NCBI GenBank assembly: GCA_031769625.1
Contig: JAUIMM010002012.1
Span: forward strand, 1 to 64,000
DNA length: 64,000 nucleotides
Reading direction: 5' to 3'
DNA from: Taudactylus pleione
Lineage: Eukaryota; Chordata; Amphibia; Anura; Myobatrachidae
Shown: piece by piece, positions 14,466-31,559 of the stretch
Numbering within the stretch: the stretch's first letter is position 1
How the letters are laid out: the number at the start of each line of letters is the position of its first letter
Notes under the pieces: model-generated
Databases searched by the model: none
Seen by the model: only the letters and a program-made list of their open reading frames with translations
Told to the model about the DNA's origin: nothing
Position numbers and translations under genes: made by a program

Positions 14466-17400
14466 CACATTCTATACTACGTACCACTATACACCATATT
14501 CTATACTATGTACCACTATACAGCTCTACACCACATTCTATACTATGTACCACTATACACCATATTCTATGTACCACTAAACACCACATTCTAGACTATG
14601 TACCACTACACACCACATTCTATACTATTTAGCACTATACACCATATTCTATACTATGTACCACTATACACCATATTCTATACTATGTACCTCTATACAC
14701 CATATTCTATACTGTGTACCACTATACACCATATTCTATACTATGTACCACAATACACCATATCCTATACTGTTTACCACTATATACCATATTCTATACT
14801 ATATACCACTATTTACCATATTTTATACTATGTACCACTATACAACACATTCTATACTATGTAGCGCTATACACCATATTCTATACTATGTACCTCTATA
14901 CACCATATTCTATACTATGTACCACTATACACCACATTCTATACAATGTACCACAATACACCATATTCTATACTATGTACCACTATACATCTCTACACCA
15001 CATTCTATACTATGTTCCTCTATACACCATATTCTATACTATGTACTACTATACAGCTCTACTCCGTATTCTATACTATGTACTACTATAAACCGCATTC
15101 TATACTATGTACCACTATACAGCTCTACACCATACACCACTATACACCACATTCTATACTATGTACAACTACACCACATTCTAAACTATGTACCACTATA
15201 CACTGCATTCTATTCTATGTACCACTATACCCCATATTCTATACTATGTACCTCTATACACCATATTCTATACTATGTACCTCTATACACCATATTCTAT
15301 ACTATGTACCACTATACACCATATTCTATACTATATACCACTATTCAGCTCTACCCCATATTCTTTACCATGTACCACTATACACCTTATTCTATACTAT
15401 GTGCTATACACCATATTCTATACTATGTACCACTATACACCATATTCTATACTATGTACCACAATACAGCTCTACATCATATTCTATATTATATACCACT
15501 ATACACCATATTCTATACTATGTACCAATTACACCACATTCTATTCTATGTACCACTATACACCATATTCTATACTATGTACCACTATACACCATATTCT
15601 CTACTATGTACCACTATACAGCTCTACACCACATTTTGTACTATATGCCACTATACACCATATTCTATACTATGTAGCACTATACACCATATTCTATACT
15701 ACGTACCACTTAACATCTCTACACCGTATTTTATGCTATGTATCACTTAACAAATACTCTATACTATACACCACTGTACAGCTATACACCATATTCTATA
15801 CTATATACCACTATACACGCTATTGTATACTATTTACCACTATACAGCTCTACACCATATTCTATTCTAAGTACCACTATACAGCTCTACACCATATTCT
15901 AGACTATGTACCACTATATACCATATTCTATACTATGTACATCTATACACCATATTCTATACTATGTACCCCTATACACCATATTCTATACTATATAACA
16001 CTATGCACCATATTCTAAACTATGTACCACTATAAACCATATTCTATACTATAAACAACTATATAGCTCACCCCATATTCTATACTATGTACTACTATAC
16101 ACCATTTTCTATAATATGAACCACTATATAGCTCTACACCATATTCTATACTATATACCACTATACACCATATTCTATACTATGTACCACTATTCACCTC
16201 TACAACATATTCTATACTATGTACCACTATACAGCTGTATACCACATTCTATACTATGTACCACTATACAGCTCTACACCATATTCTATACTATATACTA
16301 CTATACACCACATTCTATACTATGTACCGCTATACACCATATTCTATAAAATGTAACACTATACACAACATTCTATAATATGTACCATTATACAGCTCTA
16401 CTCCACAATATATACTATGTACCACTATACAGCTCTACACCACATTCTATACTATGTACCACTGTACACTATATTCTATACTATGTACCACTATACACCA
16501 CATTCTAGACTATGTACCACTATACACCATATTCTATACTATGTACCATTATACAGCTCTAAATCACATGCTATACTATGTACCACTATACACCACATTC
16601 TATACTATGTACCATTATACTGCTCTACACCACATTCTATACTATGCACCACTATACACCATATTCTATACTATGTACCACTATACAGCTCTACACCACA
16701 TTCTATACTATGTACCACTGTACACTATATTCTATACTATGTACCACAATACACCATATTCTATACTATGTACCACTATATATCATATTCTATACTATAT
16801 ACCGCTAAACACCATATTTTATACTATGTACCAATATACAACACATTCTATACTATGTAGCACTATACACCATATTCTATACTATGTACCTCTGTACACC
16901 ATATTCTATACTATGTACCACTATACACCATATTCTATACAATGTACCACAATACACCATATTCTATACTATGTACCACTATACATCTCTACACCACATT
17001 CCATACTATGTTTCTATATAAACCATATTCTATACTATGTACAACTATACACCATATTCTATACTATGTACCACTATACAGCTCTACAACACATTATATA
17101 CTATGTCCCTCTACACAACATATTCTATACTATGTACCACTATACAGCTCTACACCACATTCTATACTATGTACCACAATACATCTCTACACCATATTCT
17201 ATGCTATGTATCACTGTACACAATACTCTATACTGTGCACCACTGTACAGCTATAAACCATATTCTATACCATATACCACTATACACCCTATTGTATGCT
17301 ATGTACCACTATACAGCTCTACACCATATTCTATTCTATGTACCACTATACAGCTCTACACCATATTCTAGACTATGTACCACTAAACACCATATTCTAT

Positions 17401-18904
17401 ACTATGTACATCTATACACCATATTCTATACTATGTACCTCTATACACCATATTCTATACTATATACCACTATACACCATATTCTAAACTATGTACCACT
17501 ATAAACCATATTCTATACTATAAACAACTATATAGCTCACCCCATATTCTATACTATGTACTACTATACACCATTTTCTATACTATGAACCACTATATAG
17601 CTCTACACCATATTCTATACTATGTACCATAATACACCATATACTATACTATGTTCCATTATTCACCTCTACACCATATTCTATACTATGTACCACTATA
17701 CAGCTGTATACCACATTCAATACTATGTACCACTATACAGCTCTACACCATATTCTTTACTATATACTACTATTCACTACATTCTATACTATGTACCGCC
17801 ATTCACCATATTCTATAAAATGTAACACTATACACCACATTCTATACTATGTACCATTATACAGCGCTACACCACAATATATACTATGTACCACTGTACA
17901 CCATATTCTATACTATGTACCACTATGCAAAACATTCTAGACTATGTACCACTATACACCATATTCTATACTATGCACCATTATACAGCTCTAAATCACA
18001 TTCTATACTATGTACCACTATACACCACATTCTATACTATGTACCATTATACAGCTCTATACCACATTCTATACTATGTACCACTATACACCATATTCTA
18101 TACTATGTACCACTATACAGCTCTACACCACATTCTATACTATGTACCACTATACACCATATTCTATGTACCACTATACACTACATTCTAGACTATGTAC
18201 CACTATACACCATATTCTAAACTATGTACCTCTATACACCATAATTTATACTATGTACCACTACACACCACATTCTATACTATGTAGCACTATTACACCA
18301 TATTCTATACTATGTACCACTATACACCATATTCTATACTATGTACCTCTAAACACCATATTCTATACTATGTACCACTATACACCATATTCTATACTAT
18401 GTACCACAATACACCATATCCTATACTGTTTACCACTATATGCCATATTCTATACTATATACCACTATACACCATATTTTATACTATGTACCACTATACA
18501 ACACATTCTATACTATGTAGCACTATACACCATATTCTATACTATGTACCTCTATACACCATATTCTATACTATGTACCACTATACACCATATTCTATAC
18601 TATGTACCACTATACATCTCTACACCACATTCTATACTATGTTCCTCTATACACCATATTCTATACTATGTACCACTATACACCATATTCTATACTATGT
18701 ACCACTATACAGCTCTACAACACATTCTATACTATGTACCTCTACATACAATATTCTATACTATGTACTACTATACAGCTCTACACCGTATTCTATACTA
18801 TGTACTACTATACACCGCATTCTATACTATGTACCACTATACAGCTCTACACCATACACCACTATACACCACATTCTATACTATGTACCACTACACCACA
18901 TTCT

Positions 18905-19874
18905 AAACTATGTACCACTATGTACCACTATACACTGCATTCTATACTATGTACCACTATACCCCATATTCTATACTATGTACCTCTATACACCATATTC
19001 TATACTATGTACCACTATACACCATATTCTATACGATGTACCACTATACAGCTCTGCACCACATTCTATACTATATACCACTATACACCACATTCTAGAC
19101 TATGTACTACTATACACCATATTCTATACTATGTACCTCTATACACCATATTCTATACTATATACCACTATACATCACATCCTATACTATGTACCATTAT
19201 ACAGCTCTTCACCACATTCTATACTATGTACAACTATACACCATATTCTATACTATTTACCTCTATACACCATATTCTATACTATATACCACTATTAACC
19301 ATATTGTATACATTGTACAACTATACACCATATTCTATATGATATACAACTATACAGCTCTACCCCATATTCTGTTCTATGTATATACCACTATACACCA
19401 TATTCTATACTATGAACCACTATACAGCTCTACACCATATTCTATACTATGTACCACTATAAACCTCTACACTATATTCTATGCTATGTACCACTATAAA
19501 GCTTTACAACACATTCTATACTATATACTACTATAGACCACATTCTATACTAAATACCTCTATACACAATATTCTATAGTATGTAGCACTATACACCACA
19601 TTCTATACTATGTACCACTATACAGCTCTACACCATATTCTATACTATGTACCACTATACACCATATTCTATACTATGTACCACTATTCAGCTCTACACC
19701 ACATTCTATACTATGTACCGCTATACATCATATTCTGTGTACCACTATACACCATATTCTAGACTATGTAACACTATACACCATATTCTATACTATGTAC
19801 CTTTATACACCATATTACATACTATGTACCACTATACACCACATTCTATACTATGTACCACTACACCACATTCT
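18905..19874 (+). repeat. 970-bp tandem duplication, copy 1
   Basis: Pairs with about 19875-20810. Landmarks are the TGTACCACTATGTACC stutter followed by ACACTGCATTC, and GATATACAAC (19341 / 20311, offset 970). The offset falls to 933 bp further on (CGCTATACATCATATTC at 19719 / 20652), a drop of exactly one 37-bp unit. Confidence 0.8.
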
Positions 19875-20810
19875 AAACTATGTACCACTATGTACCACTA
19901 TACACTGCATTCTATACTATGTACCACTATACCCCATATTCTATACTATGTACCTGTATACACCATATTCTATACTATGTAACACTATACACCATATTCT
20001 ATATGATGTACCACTATACAGCTCTACACCACATTCTATACTATATACCACTATACACCACATTCTAGACTATGTACTACTATACACCATATTCTATACT
20101 ATGTACCTCTTTACACCACTTTCTATACTATATACCACTATACACCACATCCTATACTATGTAACATTATACAGCTCTTCACCACATTCTATACTATGTA
20201 CCACTATACACCATATTCTCTACTATTTACCTCTATACACCATATTCTATGCTATATACCACTATTAACCATATTCTATACAATGTACAACTATACACCA
20301 TATTCTATTTGATATACAACTATACAGCTCTACCCCATATTCTGTACTATGTATATACCACTATACACCAAATTCTATACTATGAACCACTATACAGCTC
20401 TACACCATATTCTATACTATAATCCACTATACACCATATTCTATACTATGTACCACTATAAAACTCTACAACACATTCTATACTATATACTACTATAGAC
20501 CACATTCTATACTAAATACCTCTATACACCATATTCTATAGTATGTAGCACTATACACCACATTCTATACTATGTACCACTATACAGCTTAACACCATAT
20601 TCTATACTATGTTCCACTATTCGGCTCTACACCACATTCTATACTATGTACCGCTATACATCATATTCTGTGTACCACTATACACCATATTCTAGACTAT
20701 GTAACACAATACACCATATTCTATACTATGTACCTCTATACACCATATTACATACTATGTACCACCATACACCACATTCTATACTATGTACCACTATACA
20801 CCACATTCTA
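19875..20810 (+). repeat. 970-bp tandem duplication, copy 2
   Basis: Second copy of the block above, shortened by one 37-bp unit. The GATATACAAC and TATGTATATACC landmark also appears in a diverged form near 31.19 kb and 33.81 kb, so this block type is dispersed along the array. Confidence 0.78.
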
Positions 20811-21540
20811 TACTATGTACCACTATACACCATTTTCTATACTATGTACCACTATACAGCTCTACACCATATTCTATACTTTGTAACACTATACAACACT
20901 AAACCATATTCTATACTATGTACTAATATACAGCTCTATACCGTATTCTATACTATGTACCACTATATAACTCTTCACCATAAACCACTATACACCACAT
21001 TCTATACTATGTACCACTACACCACATTCTAAACTATGTAGCACTATATACCACTATACACCACATTCTATACTATGTACCACTATACACCATATTCTAT
21101 ACTATATACCTCTATACACCATATTCTATACTATGTACCATTATACACCATATTCTGTACTATGTACCACTATACAGCTCTACACCACGTTCTATTCTAT
21201 ATACCACTATACACCATATTCTATACTATATACCACTATACAGCTCTATACCAAATTCTACACTATGTACCATGATACAGCTCTACACCACATTCTATAC
21301 TATGTACCACTATACACCATATTCTATACTATTTACCTCTATACACCATATTCTATACTATGTACCACTTTACACCATATTCTATACTATATACCACTAT
21401 ACAGCTCTACCCCATATTCTATGCCATGTACCACTATACAGCTCTGCACCACATTCTATACTATGTACCACTGTACAGCTCTACACCATATTCTATACTA
21501 TATACTACTATACACCACATTCTATACTATGTACCACTAT

Positions 21541-21735
21541 AAACCATATTCTATACTATGTAACACTATACAGCTCTACACCATGTTCTATACTATATAC
21601 CACTATACACCATATTCTATACTATATACTACTATACACCACATTCTATACTATGTACCACTATAAACCATATTCTATACTATGTAACACTATACAGCTC
21701 TACACCATGTTCTATACTATATACCACTATACACC
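21541..21735 (+). repeat. Local 124-bp tandem duplication
   Basis: The unit containing AGCTCTACACCATGTTC preceded by TATGTAACAC occurs twice (CCATG at 21581 and 21705), 124 bp apart. 124 equals three 29-bp units plus one 37-bp unit. The intervening sequence repeats the same order of variants. Confidence 0.8.
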
Positions 21736-22912
21736 ATATTCTATACTATGTACCACTATACACCATATTCTATACCGTGTACCACTATACACCATATTCT
21801 ATACTATGTACCACTATACACCATATTCTATACTATATACCACTATACAACATATTCTAGACTATGTACCACTTTACACTATATTCTATACTATATACCA
21901 CTTAACAGCTCTACCTCTTATTCTATGCCATGTACCACTATACAGCTCTGTACCACATTCTATACTATGTACCACTATACAACTCTATACCTCATTCTAT
22001 ACTATGTACCATTATACAGCTCTACACCACATTCTATACTATGTACCACTATACAACATATTCTATACAATGTACCACTATACAGCTATTCATCACATTC
22101 TATACTATGTACCACTATACACCATATTCTATGCTCTGTACCACTATACACCTTATTTTATACTATGTATCACTATACACCATATTCTATACTATGTATC
22201 ACTATATACCATATTCTATACTATGTACCACTATACAGCTCTACACCATATTTTATGCTATGTACCACAAACTATACACCATATTCTATATTATGTACCA
22301 CTATACAGCTCTACACCATATTCTATACTATGTACCACTATACAGCTCTACACCATGTTCTATACTATGTACCACTATACACCACATTCTATGCTATGTA
22401 CCACTATACACCATATTCTAAACTATGTACCACTATACACCATATTCTATACTATGTACCACTATACACCACATTCCATGCTATGTACTACTATACACCA
22501 TATTCTTTACTATGTACCACTATACACCATATTCTATACTGTGTATCTCTATACAACGTATTCTATTCTATATGCCACTATACAGTTCTATACCATATTC
22601 TATACTATATACGACTATACACCTTATTCTATACTATGTACCACTATGCAGCTCTATACCAAATTCAATACTATGTACCATTATAGAGCTCTACACCACA
22701 TTCTATACTATGTACCACTATACATCATATTCTATACTATGTACCACTATACAGCTCTACATCACATTCTATATTATTTACCACTATACACCATATTCTA
22801 TACTTTGTACCTCTCTACACCATATTCTGTACTATGTACCTCTATGCAACATATTCTAGACTATGTACCACTTTACACCATATTCTATACTATATACCAC
22901 TTAATAGCTCTA

Positions 22913-25900
22913 CCCCATACTCTATGCCATGTACCACTATACAGCTCTGTACCACATTATATACTATGTACCACTATACAGCTCTACACCATATTCTATA
23001 CTATATACTACTATACACCACATTCTATACTATGTACCACTATACACCATATTCTATACTATGTAACACTATAAACCTCATACTATTCTATGTACCACTA
23101 TACAGCTCTACACCATATTTTATACTATGTACCAATATTCAGCTCTACACCATGTTCTATACTATATACCACTATACACCATATTCTATACTATGTACCA
23201 CTATAAATGACATTCTATACTATATACCACTATACACCTTATTCTATACTATGTATCACTATACACCACATTCTATACTATATACCACTATACAGCTCTA
23301 TACCACATTTTATACTATGTACCATTATACAGCTCGACACCACATTCTATACTATATACCACTATACAACATATTCTATACTATGTACCACTATACAGCT
23401 CTTCATCACATTCTATACTATGTACCACTATACACCATATTCTATACTATGAATAACTATACAGCTCTACACAACATTCTATACAATGTACCACAATACA
23501 CCATATACTATGTACCACTATACACCATATTCTATACTATGTACCACTATACACCATATTCTATACTATGTACCTCTATACACCATATTTTATACTATGT
23601 ACCACTATACACCATATTCTATACTATATACCACTATACAGCTCTACCCATATTCTATACCATGTACCACTATACAACTTATTCTATACTTTATGCTATA
23701 CACCATATTCTATACTATGTACCACTAAACACCATATTCTATACTATGTACCACAATACATCTCTACATCATATTCTATATTATATACCACTATACACCA
23801 TATTCTATACTATGCATCACTTTACACCACATTATATACTATGTACCACTATACACCATATTCTATACTATGTATCAATATACACCATATTCTATACTAT
23901 GTACCACTATACAGCTCTACACCACATTCTGTACTATATACCACTATACACCATATTCTATAATATGTACCACTATACATCTCTACACCATATTATATGC
24001 TATGTATCACTATACACAATACTCTACACTATGCACCACTGTACAGCTATACACTATATTCTATACTATATACCACTATACACACTGTTGTATACTATGT
24101 ACCACTATTCAGCTCTACACCATATTCTATACTATGTACCACTATACAGCTGTACACTACATTCTATATTTTGTACCACTATACACCATATTCTAGACTA
24201 TGTACCACTATACACCATATTTTATACTATGTACATCTATACACCATATTCTATACTGCGTACCTCTATACACCATATTCTATACTTTATACCACTATAC
24301 ACCATATTCTATACTATGTACCACTATAAACCATATTCTATACTATAAACAACTATATATCTCACCCCATATTCTATACTATGTACTACTATACACCATT
24401 TTCTATACTATGAACCACTATACAGCTCTACACCATATTCTATACTATATACCACTTTACACCATATTCTAAACTATGTACCACTATTCACCTCTACACC
24501 ATATTCTATACTATGTAGCACTATACAGCTGTATACCACATTATATACTATGTACCACTATACAGCTCTACACCATATTCTATACTATATACTACTACTA
24601 TATACTACTATACACCACATTCTATAATATGGACCACTATACACCATATTCTATAAAATGTAACACTATACACCTCATTCCATATTATATATCACAATAC
24701 AGCTCTACACCACATTCTATACTATGTACCACTGCACACCATATTCAATACTATGTACCTCTATACACCACATTCTAGACTACGTACCACTTTACACCAT
24801 ATTCTATACTATGTACCACTATACAGTTCTACACCACATTCTATACTTTGTACCACTATACACCATATTCTTTGTACCACTATACACCACATTCTAGACT
24901 ATGTACCACTATACACCATATTCTATACTATGTACCTCAATACACCATAATTTATACTATATACCACTATACACCACATTCTATACTATGTACCACTATA
25001 CACCATATTCTATACTATGTACCTCTATACACCATATTCTATACTGTGTACCACTATACACCATATTCTATACTATGTACCACAATACACCATATTATAT
25101 ACTATTTACCACTATATACCATATTCTATACTATATACCGCTATACACCATATTTTATTCTATGTACCACTATACAACACATTCTATACTATGTTCCTCT
25201 ATACACCATATTCTATACTATGTACCATTATATAGCTCTACACCAAATTCTATACTATGTACCACTATACACCACATTCTATACTATGTTCCACTATACA
25301 CCATATTCTATACTTTGTATCTCTATACACCATATTCTATACCATGTACCACTGTACACCATATTCTATACTATGTATCACAATACACCATATTCTATAC
25401 TATGTACCACTATACACCGTTTTCTATACTATGAACCACTATACACACCATATTCTATACTATGTACCTCTATACACCATATTCTATACTATGTACCACT
25501 ATACACCATTTTCTATGCTGTGTAGCACAATACAGCTCTACACCATATTCTATACTATGTACCGCTATACAGCACTACACTATATTCTATACTATGTACC
25601 ACTATACACCATATTCTATACTATGTACCACTATACACCATATTCTATACTATGAATAACTATACAGCTCTACACAACATTCTATACAATGTACCACAAT
25701 ACACCATATACTATGTACCACTATACACCATATTCTATACTATGTACCACTATACACCATATTCTATACTATGTACCTCTATACACCATATTCTATACTA
25801 TGTACCACTATACACCATATTCTATACTATATAACACTATACAGCTCTACCCCATATTCTATACCATGTACCACTATACAACTTATTCTATACTATGTGC

Positions 25901-26537
25901 TATACACCATATTCTATACTATGTACCACTAAACACCATATTCTATACTATGTACCACAATACAGCTCTGCATCATATTCTATATTATATACCACTATAC
26001 ACCACATTCTATACTATGTACCACTTTACACCACATTATATACTATGTACCACTTTACACCATATTCTATACTATGTAGCACTATACACCATATTCTATA
26101 CTATGTACCACTATACAGCTCTACACCCCATTCTGTACTATATACCACTATACATATTCTATAATATGTACCACTATACATCTCTACACCATATTATATG
26201 CTATGTATCACTATACACAATACTCTATACTATGCACCACTGTACAGCTATACACTATATTCTATACTATATACCACTATACACACTGTTGTATACTATG
26301 TACCACTATACAGCTCTACACCATATTCTATACTATGTACCACTATACAGCTGTACACCACATTCTATATTTTGTACCACTATACACCATATTCTAGACT
26401 ATGTACCACTATACACCATATTTTATACTATGTACATCTATACACCATATTTTATACTACGTACCTCTATACACCATATTCTATACTTTGTACCACTATA
26501 AACCATATTCTATACTATAAACAACTATATATCTCAC
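22913..26537 (+). repeat. 3.6-kb tandem duplication, copy 1
   Basis: Pairs with 26538-30300. The offset starts at 3,625 bp, drops by 29 to 3,596 near 28.2 kb, then rises to 3,749-3,752 after about 28.8 kb, where copy 2 holds roughly 150 bp more. Landmarks are CTATAAATGACATTC (about 23210 / 26835), CACACTGTTG (24083 / 27708 and 26284 / 30036) and the TATACTACTACTATATAC stutter near 24590 / 28215. Confidence 0.87.
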
Positions 26538-29500
26538 CCCATATTCTATGCCATGTACCACTATACAGCTCTGCACCACATTCTATACTATGTACCACTA
26601 TACAGCTCTACACCATATTCTATACTATATACTACTATACACCACATTCTATACTATGTACCACTATACACCATATTCTATACTATGTAACACTATAAAC
26701 CTCATACTATTCTATGTACCACTATACAGCTCTACACCATATTTTATACTATGTACCAATATTCAGCTCTACACCATGTTCTATACTATATACCACTATA
26801 CACCATATTCTATACTATGTACCACTATAAATGACATTCTATACTATATACCACTATACACCTTATTCTATACTATGTATCACTATACACCACATTCTAT
26901 AATATATACCACTATACAGCTCTATACCACATTTTATACTATGTACCATTATACAGCTCGACACCACATTCTATACTATGTACCACTATACAACATATTC
27001 TATACTATGTACCACTATACAGCTCTTCATCACATTCTATACTATGTACCACTATACACCATATTCTATACTATGAATAACTATACAGCTCTACACAACA
27101 TTCTATACAATGTACCACAATACACCATATACTATGTACCACTATACACCATATTCTATACTATGTACCACTATACACCATATTCTATACTATGTACCTC
27201 TATACACCATATTTTATACTATGTACCACTATACACCATATTCTATACTATATACCACTATACAGCTCTACCCCATATTCTATACCATGTACCACTATAC
27301 AACTTATTCTATACTTTATGCTATACACCATATTCTATACTATGTACCACTAAACACCATATTCTATACTATGTACCACAATACATCTCTACATCATATT
27401 CTATATTATATACCACTATACACCATATTCTATACTATGTATCACTTTACACCACATTATATACTATGTACCACTATACACCATATTCTATACTATGTAT
27501 CAATATACACCATATTCTATACTATGTACCACTATACAGCTCTACACCACATTCTGTACTATATACCACTATACACCATATTCTATAATATGTACCACTA
27601 TACATCTCTACACCATATTATATGCTATGTATCACTATACACAATACTCTATACTATGCACCACTGTACAGCTATACACTATATTCTATACTATATACCA
27701 CTATACACACTGTTGTATACTATGTACCACTATACAGCTCTACACCATATTCTATACTATGTACCACTATACAGCTGTACACTACATTCTATATTTTGTA
27801 CCACTATACACCATATTCTAGACTATGTACCACTATACACCATATTTTATACTATGTACATCTATACACCATATTCTATACTGCGTACCTCTATACACCA
27901 TATTCTATACTTTATACCACTATACACCATATTCTATACTATGTACCACTATAAACCATATTCTATACTATAAACAACTATATATCTCACCCCATATTCT
28001 ATACTATGTACTACTATACACCATTTTCTATACTATGAACCACTATACAGCTCTACACCATATTCTATACTATATACCACTTTACACCATATTCTAAACT
28101 ATGTACCACTATTCACCTCTACACCATATTCTATACTATGTAGCACTATACAGCTGTATACCACATTATATACTATGTACCACTATACAGCTCTACACCA
28201 TACTCTATACTATATACTACTACTATATACTACTATACACCATATTCTATAAAATGTAACACTATACACCTCATTCCATATTATATATCACAATACAGCT
28301 CTACACCACATTCTATACTATGTACCACTGCACACCATATTCAATACTATGTACCTCTATACACCACATTCTAGACTACGTACCACTATACACCATATTC
28401 TATACTATGTACCACTATACAGTTCTACACCACATTCTATACTTTGTACCACTATACACCATATTCTTTGTACCACTATACACCACATTCTAGACTATGT
28501 ACCACTATACACCATATTCTATACTATGTACCTCAATACACCATAATTTATACTATATACCACTATACACCACATTCTATACTATGTACCACTATACACC
28601 ATATTCTATACTATGTACCTCTATACACCATATTCTATACTGTGTACCACTATACACCATATTCTATACTATGTACCACAATACACCATATTATATACTA
28701 TTTACCACTATATACCATATTCTATACTATATACCGCTATACACCATATTTTATTCTATGTACCACTATACAACACATTCTATACTATGTAGCACTATAC
28801 ACCATATTCTATACTATGTAACTCTATACACCATATTCTATACTATGTACCACTATACACCATATTCTATACAATGTACCACAATACACCATATTCTATA
28901 CTATGTACCACTATACATCTCTACACCACATTCTATACTATGTTCCTCTATACACCATATTCTATACTATGTACCATTATATAGCTCTACACCAAATTCT
29001 ATACTATGTACCACTATACACCACATTCTATACTATGTTCCACTATACACCATATTCTATACTTTGTATCTCTATACACCATATTCTATACCATGTACCA
29101 CTGTACACCATATTCTATACTATGTATCACAATACACCATATTCTATACTATGTACCACTATACACCGTTTTCTATACTATGAACCACTATACACACCAT
29201 ATTCTATACTATGTACCTCTATACACCATATTCTATACTATGTACCACTATACACCATATTCTATGCTGTGTAGCACAATACAGCTCTACACCATATTCT
29301 ATACTATGTACCGCTATACAGCACTACACTATATTCTATACTATGTACCACTATACACCATATTCTATACTATGTACCACTATACACCATATTCTATACT
29401 ATGAATAACTATACAGCTCTACACAACATTCTATACAATGTACCACAATACACCATATACTATGTACCACTATACACCATATTCTATACTATGTACCACT

Positions 29501-30300
29501 ATACACCATATTCTATACTATGTACCTCTATACACCATATTCTATACTATGTACCACTATACACCATATTCTATACTATATAACACTATACAGCTCTACC
29601 CCATATTCTATACCATGTACCACTATACAACTTATTCTATACTATGTGCTATACACCATATTCTATACTATGTACCACTAAACACCATATTCTATACTAT
29701 GTACCACAATACAGCTCTGCATCATATTCTATATTATATACCACTATACACCACATTCTATACTATGTACCACTTTACACCACATTATATACTATGTACC
29801 ACTTTACACCATATTCTATACTATGTAGCACTATACACCATATTCTATACTATGTACCACTATACAGCTCTACACCCCATTCTGTACTATATACCACTAT
29901 ACACCATATTCTATAATATGTACCACTATACATCTCTACACCATATTATATGCTATGTATCACTATACACAATACTCTATACTATGCACCACTGTACAGC
30001 TATACACTATATTCTATACTATATACCACTATACACACTGTTGTATACTATGTACCACTATACAGCTCTACACCATATTCTGTACTATGTACCACTATAC
30101 AGCTGTACACCACATTCTATATTTTGTACCACTATACACCATATTCTAGACTATGTACCACTATACACCATATTTTATACTATGTACATCTATACACCAT
30201 ATTTTATACTACGTACCTCTATACACCATATTCTATACTTTGTACCACTATAAACCATATTCTATACTATAAACAACTATATATCTCACCCCATATTCTA
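26538..30300 (+). repeat. 3.6-3.75-kb tandem duplication, copy 2
   Basis: Starts at the joint where copy 1's ATATATCTCACCCC unit is followed by TATGCCATGTACC; the equivalent point at the end of this copy instead continues with TATACTATG. All length differences from copy 1 appear to be whole numbers of units, as expected for misaligned exchange in register. The end of the block is itself locally repeated 160 bp later (ATATCTCACC at 30281 and 30441). Confidence 0.86.
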
Positions 30301-31559
30301 TACTATGTACTACTATACACCATTTTCTATACTATGAACCACTATACAGCTCTGCACCATATTCTATACTATGTACCACTATACACCAAATTCTATACTT
30401 TGTACCACTATAAACCATATTCTATACTATAAACAACTATATATCTCACCCCATATTCTATACTATGTACTACTATACACCATTTTCTATACTATGAACC
30501 ACTATACAGCTCTGCACAATATTCTATACTATATACCACTATACACCACATTCTATACTATGTACCACTATACACCATATTCTATAAAATGTAAAACTAT
30601 ACACCTCATTCTATATTATATACCACTATACAGCTCTACACCACATTCTATACTTTGTACCACTATACACCATATTCTATGTACCACTATACACCACATT
30701 CTAGACTATGTACCACTATAAACCATATTCTATACTATGTACCTCAATACACCATAATTTATACTATGTACCACTATACACCACATTCTATACTATGTAC
30801 CACTATACACCATATTCTATACTATGTACCTCTATACACCATATTCTATACTGTGTACCACTATACACCATATTCTATACTATGTACCACAATACACCAT
30901 ATTCTATACTATTTACCACTATACAACATATTCTATACGATGTACCATTATATAGCTCTACACCACATTCTATACTATATACCACTATACTCCACATTCT
31001 AGACTATATACCACTATACACCTCATCCTATACTATGTACCATTATACAGCTCTTCACCACATTCTATACTATGTACCACTATACACCATATTCTATACT
31101 ATTTACCTCTATACACCATATTCTATACGATAAACCACTATTAACAATATTCTATACAATGTACCACTATACACCATATTCTATACGATGTACAACTATA
31201 CAGCTCTACCCCATATTCTGTACTATGTATATACCACTATACACCATATTCTATACTATGAACCACTATACAGCTCTACACCATATTCTATACTATTTAC
31301 CACTATACACCATATTCTATACTATGTACCACTGTAAACCTCTACACTATATTCTATGCTATGTACCACTATACAGCTCTATACCACATTCTATACTATG
31401 TACAACTGTACAGGTCTATACTATATTCTATACTTAATACTACTATAGACCACATTCTATACTAAGTACCTCTATGCACTATATTTTATAGTATGTAGCA
31501 CTATACACCACATTCTATACTATGTACCACTATACAGCTCTACACCATATTCTATACTA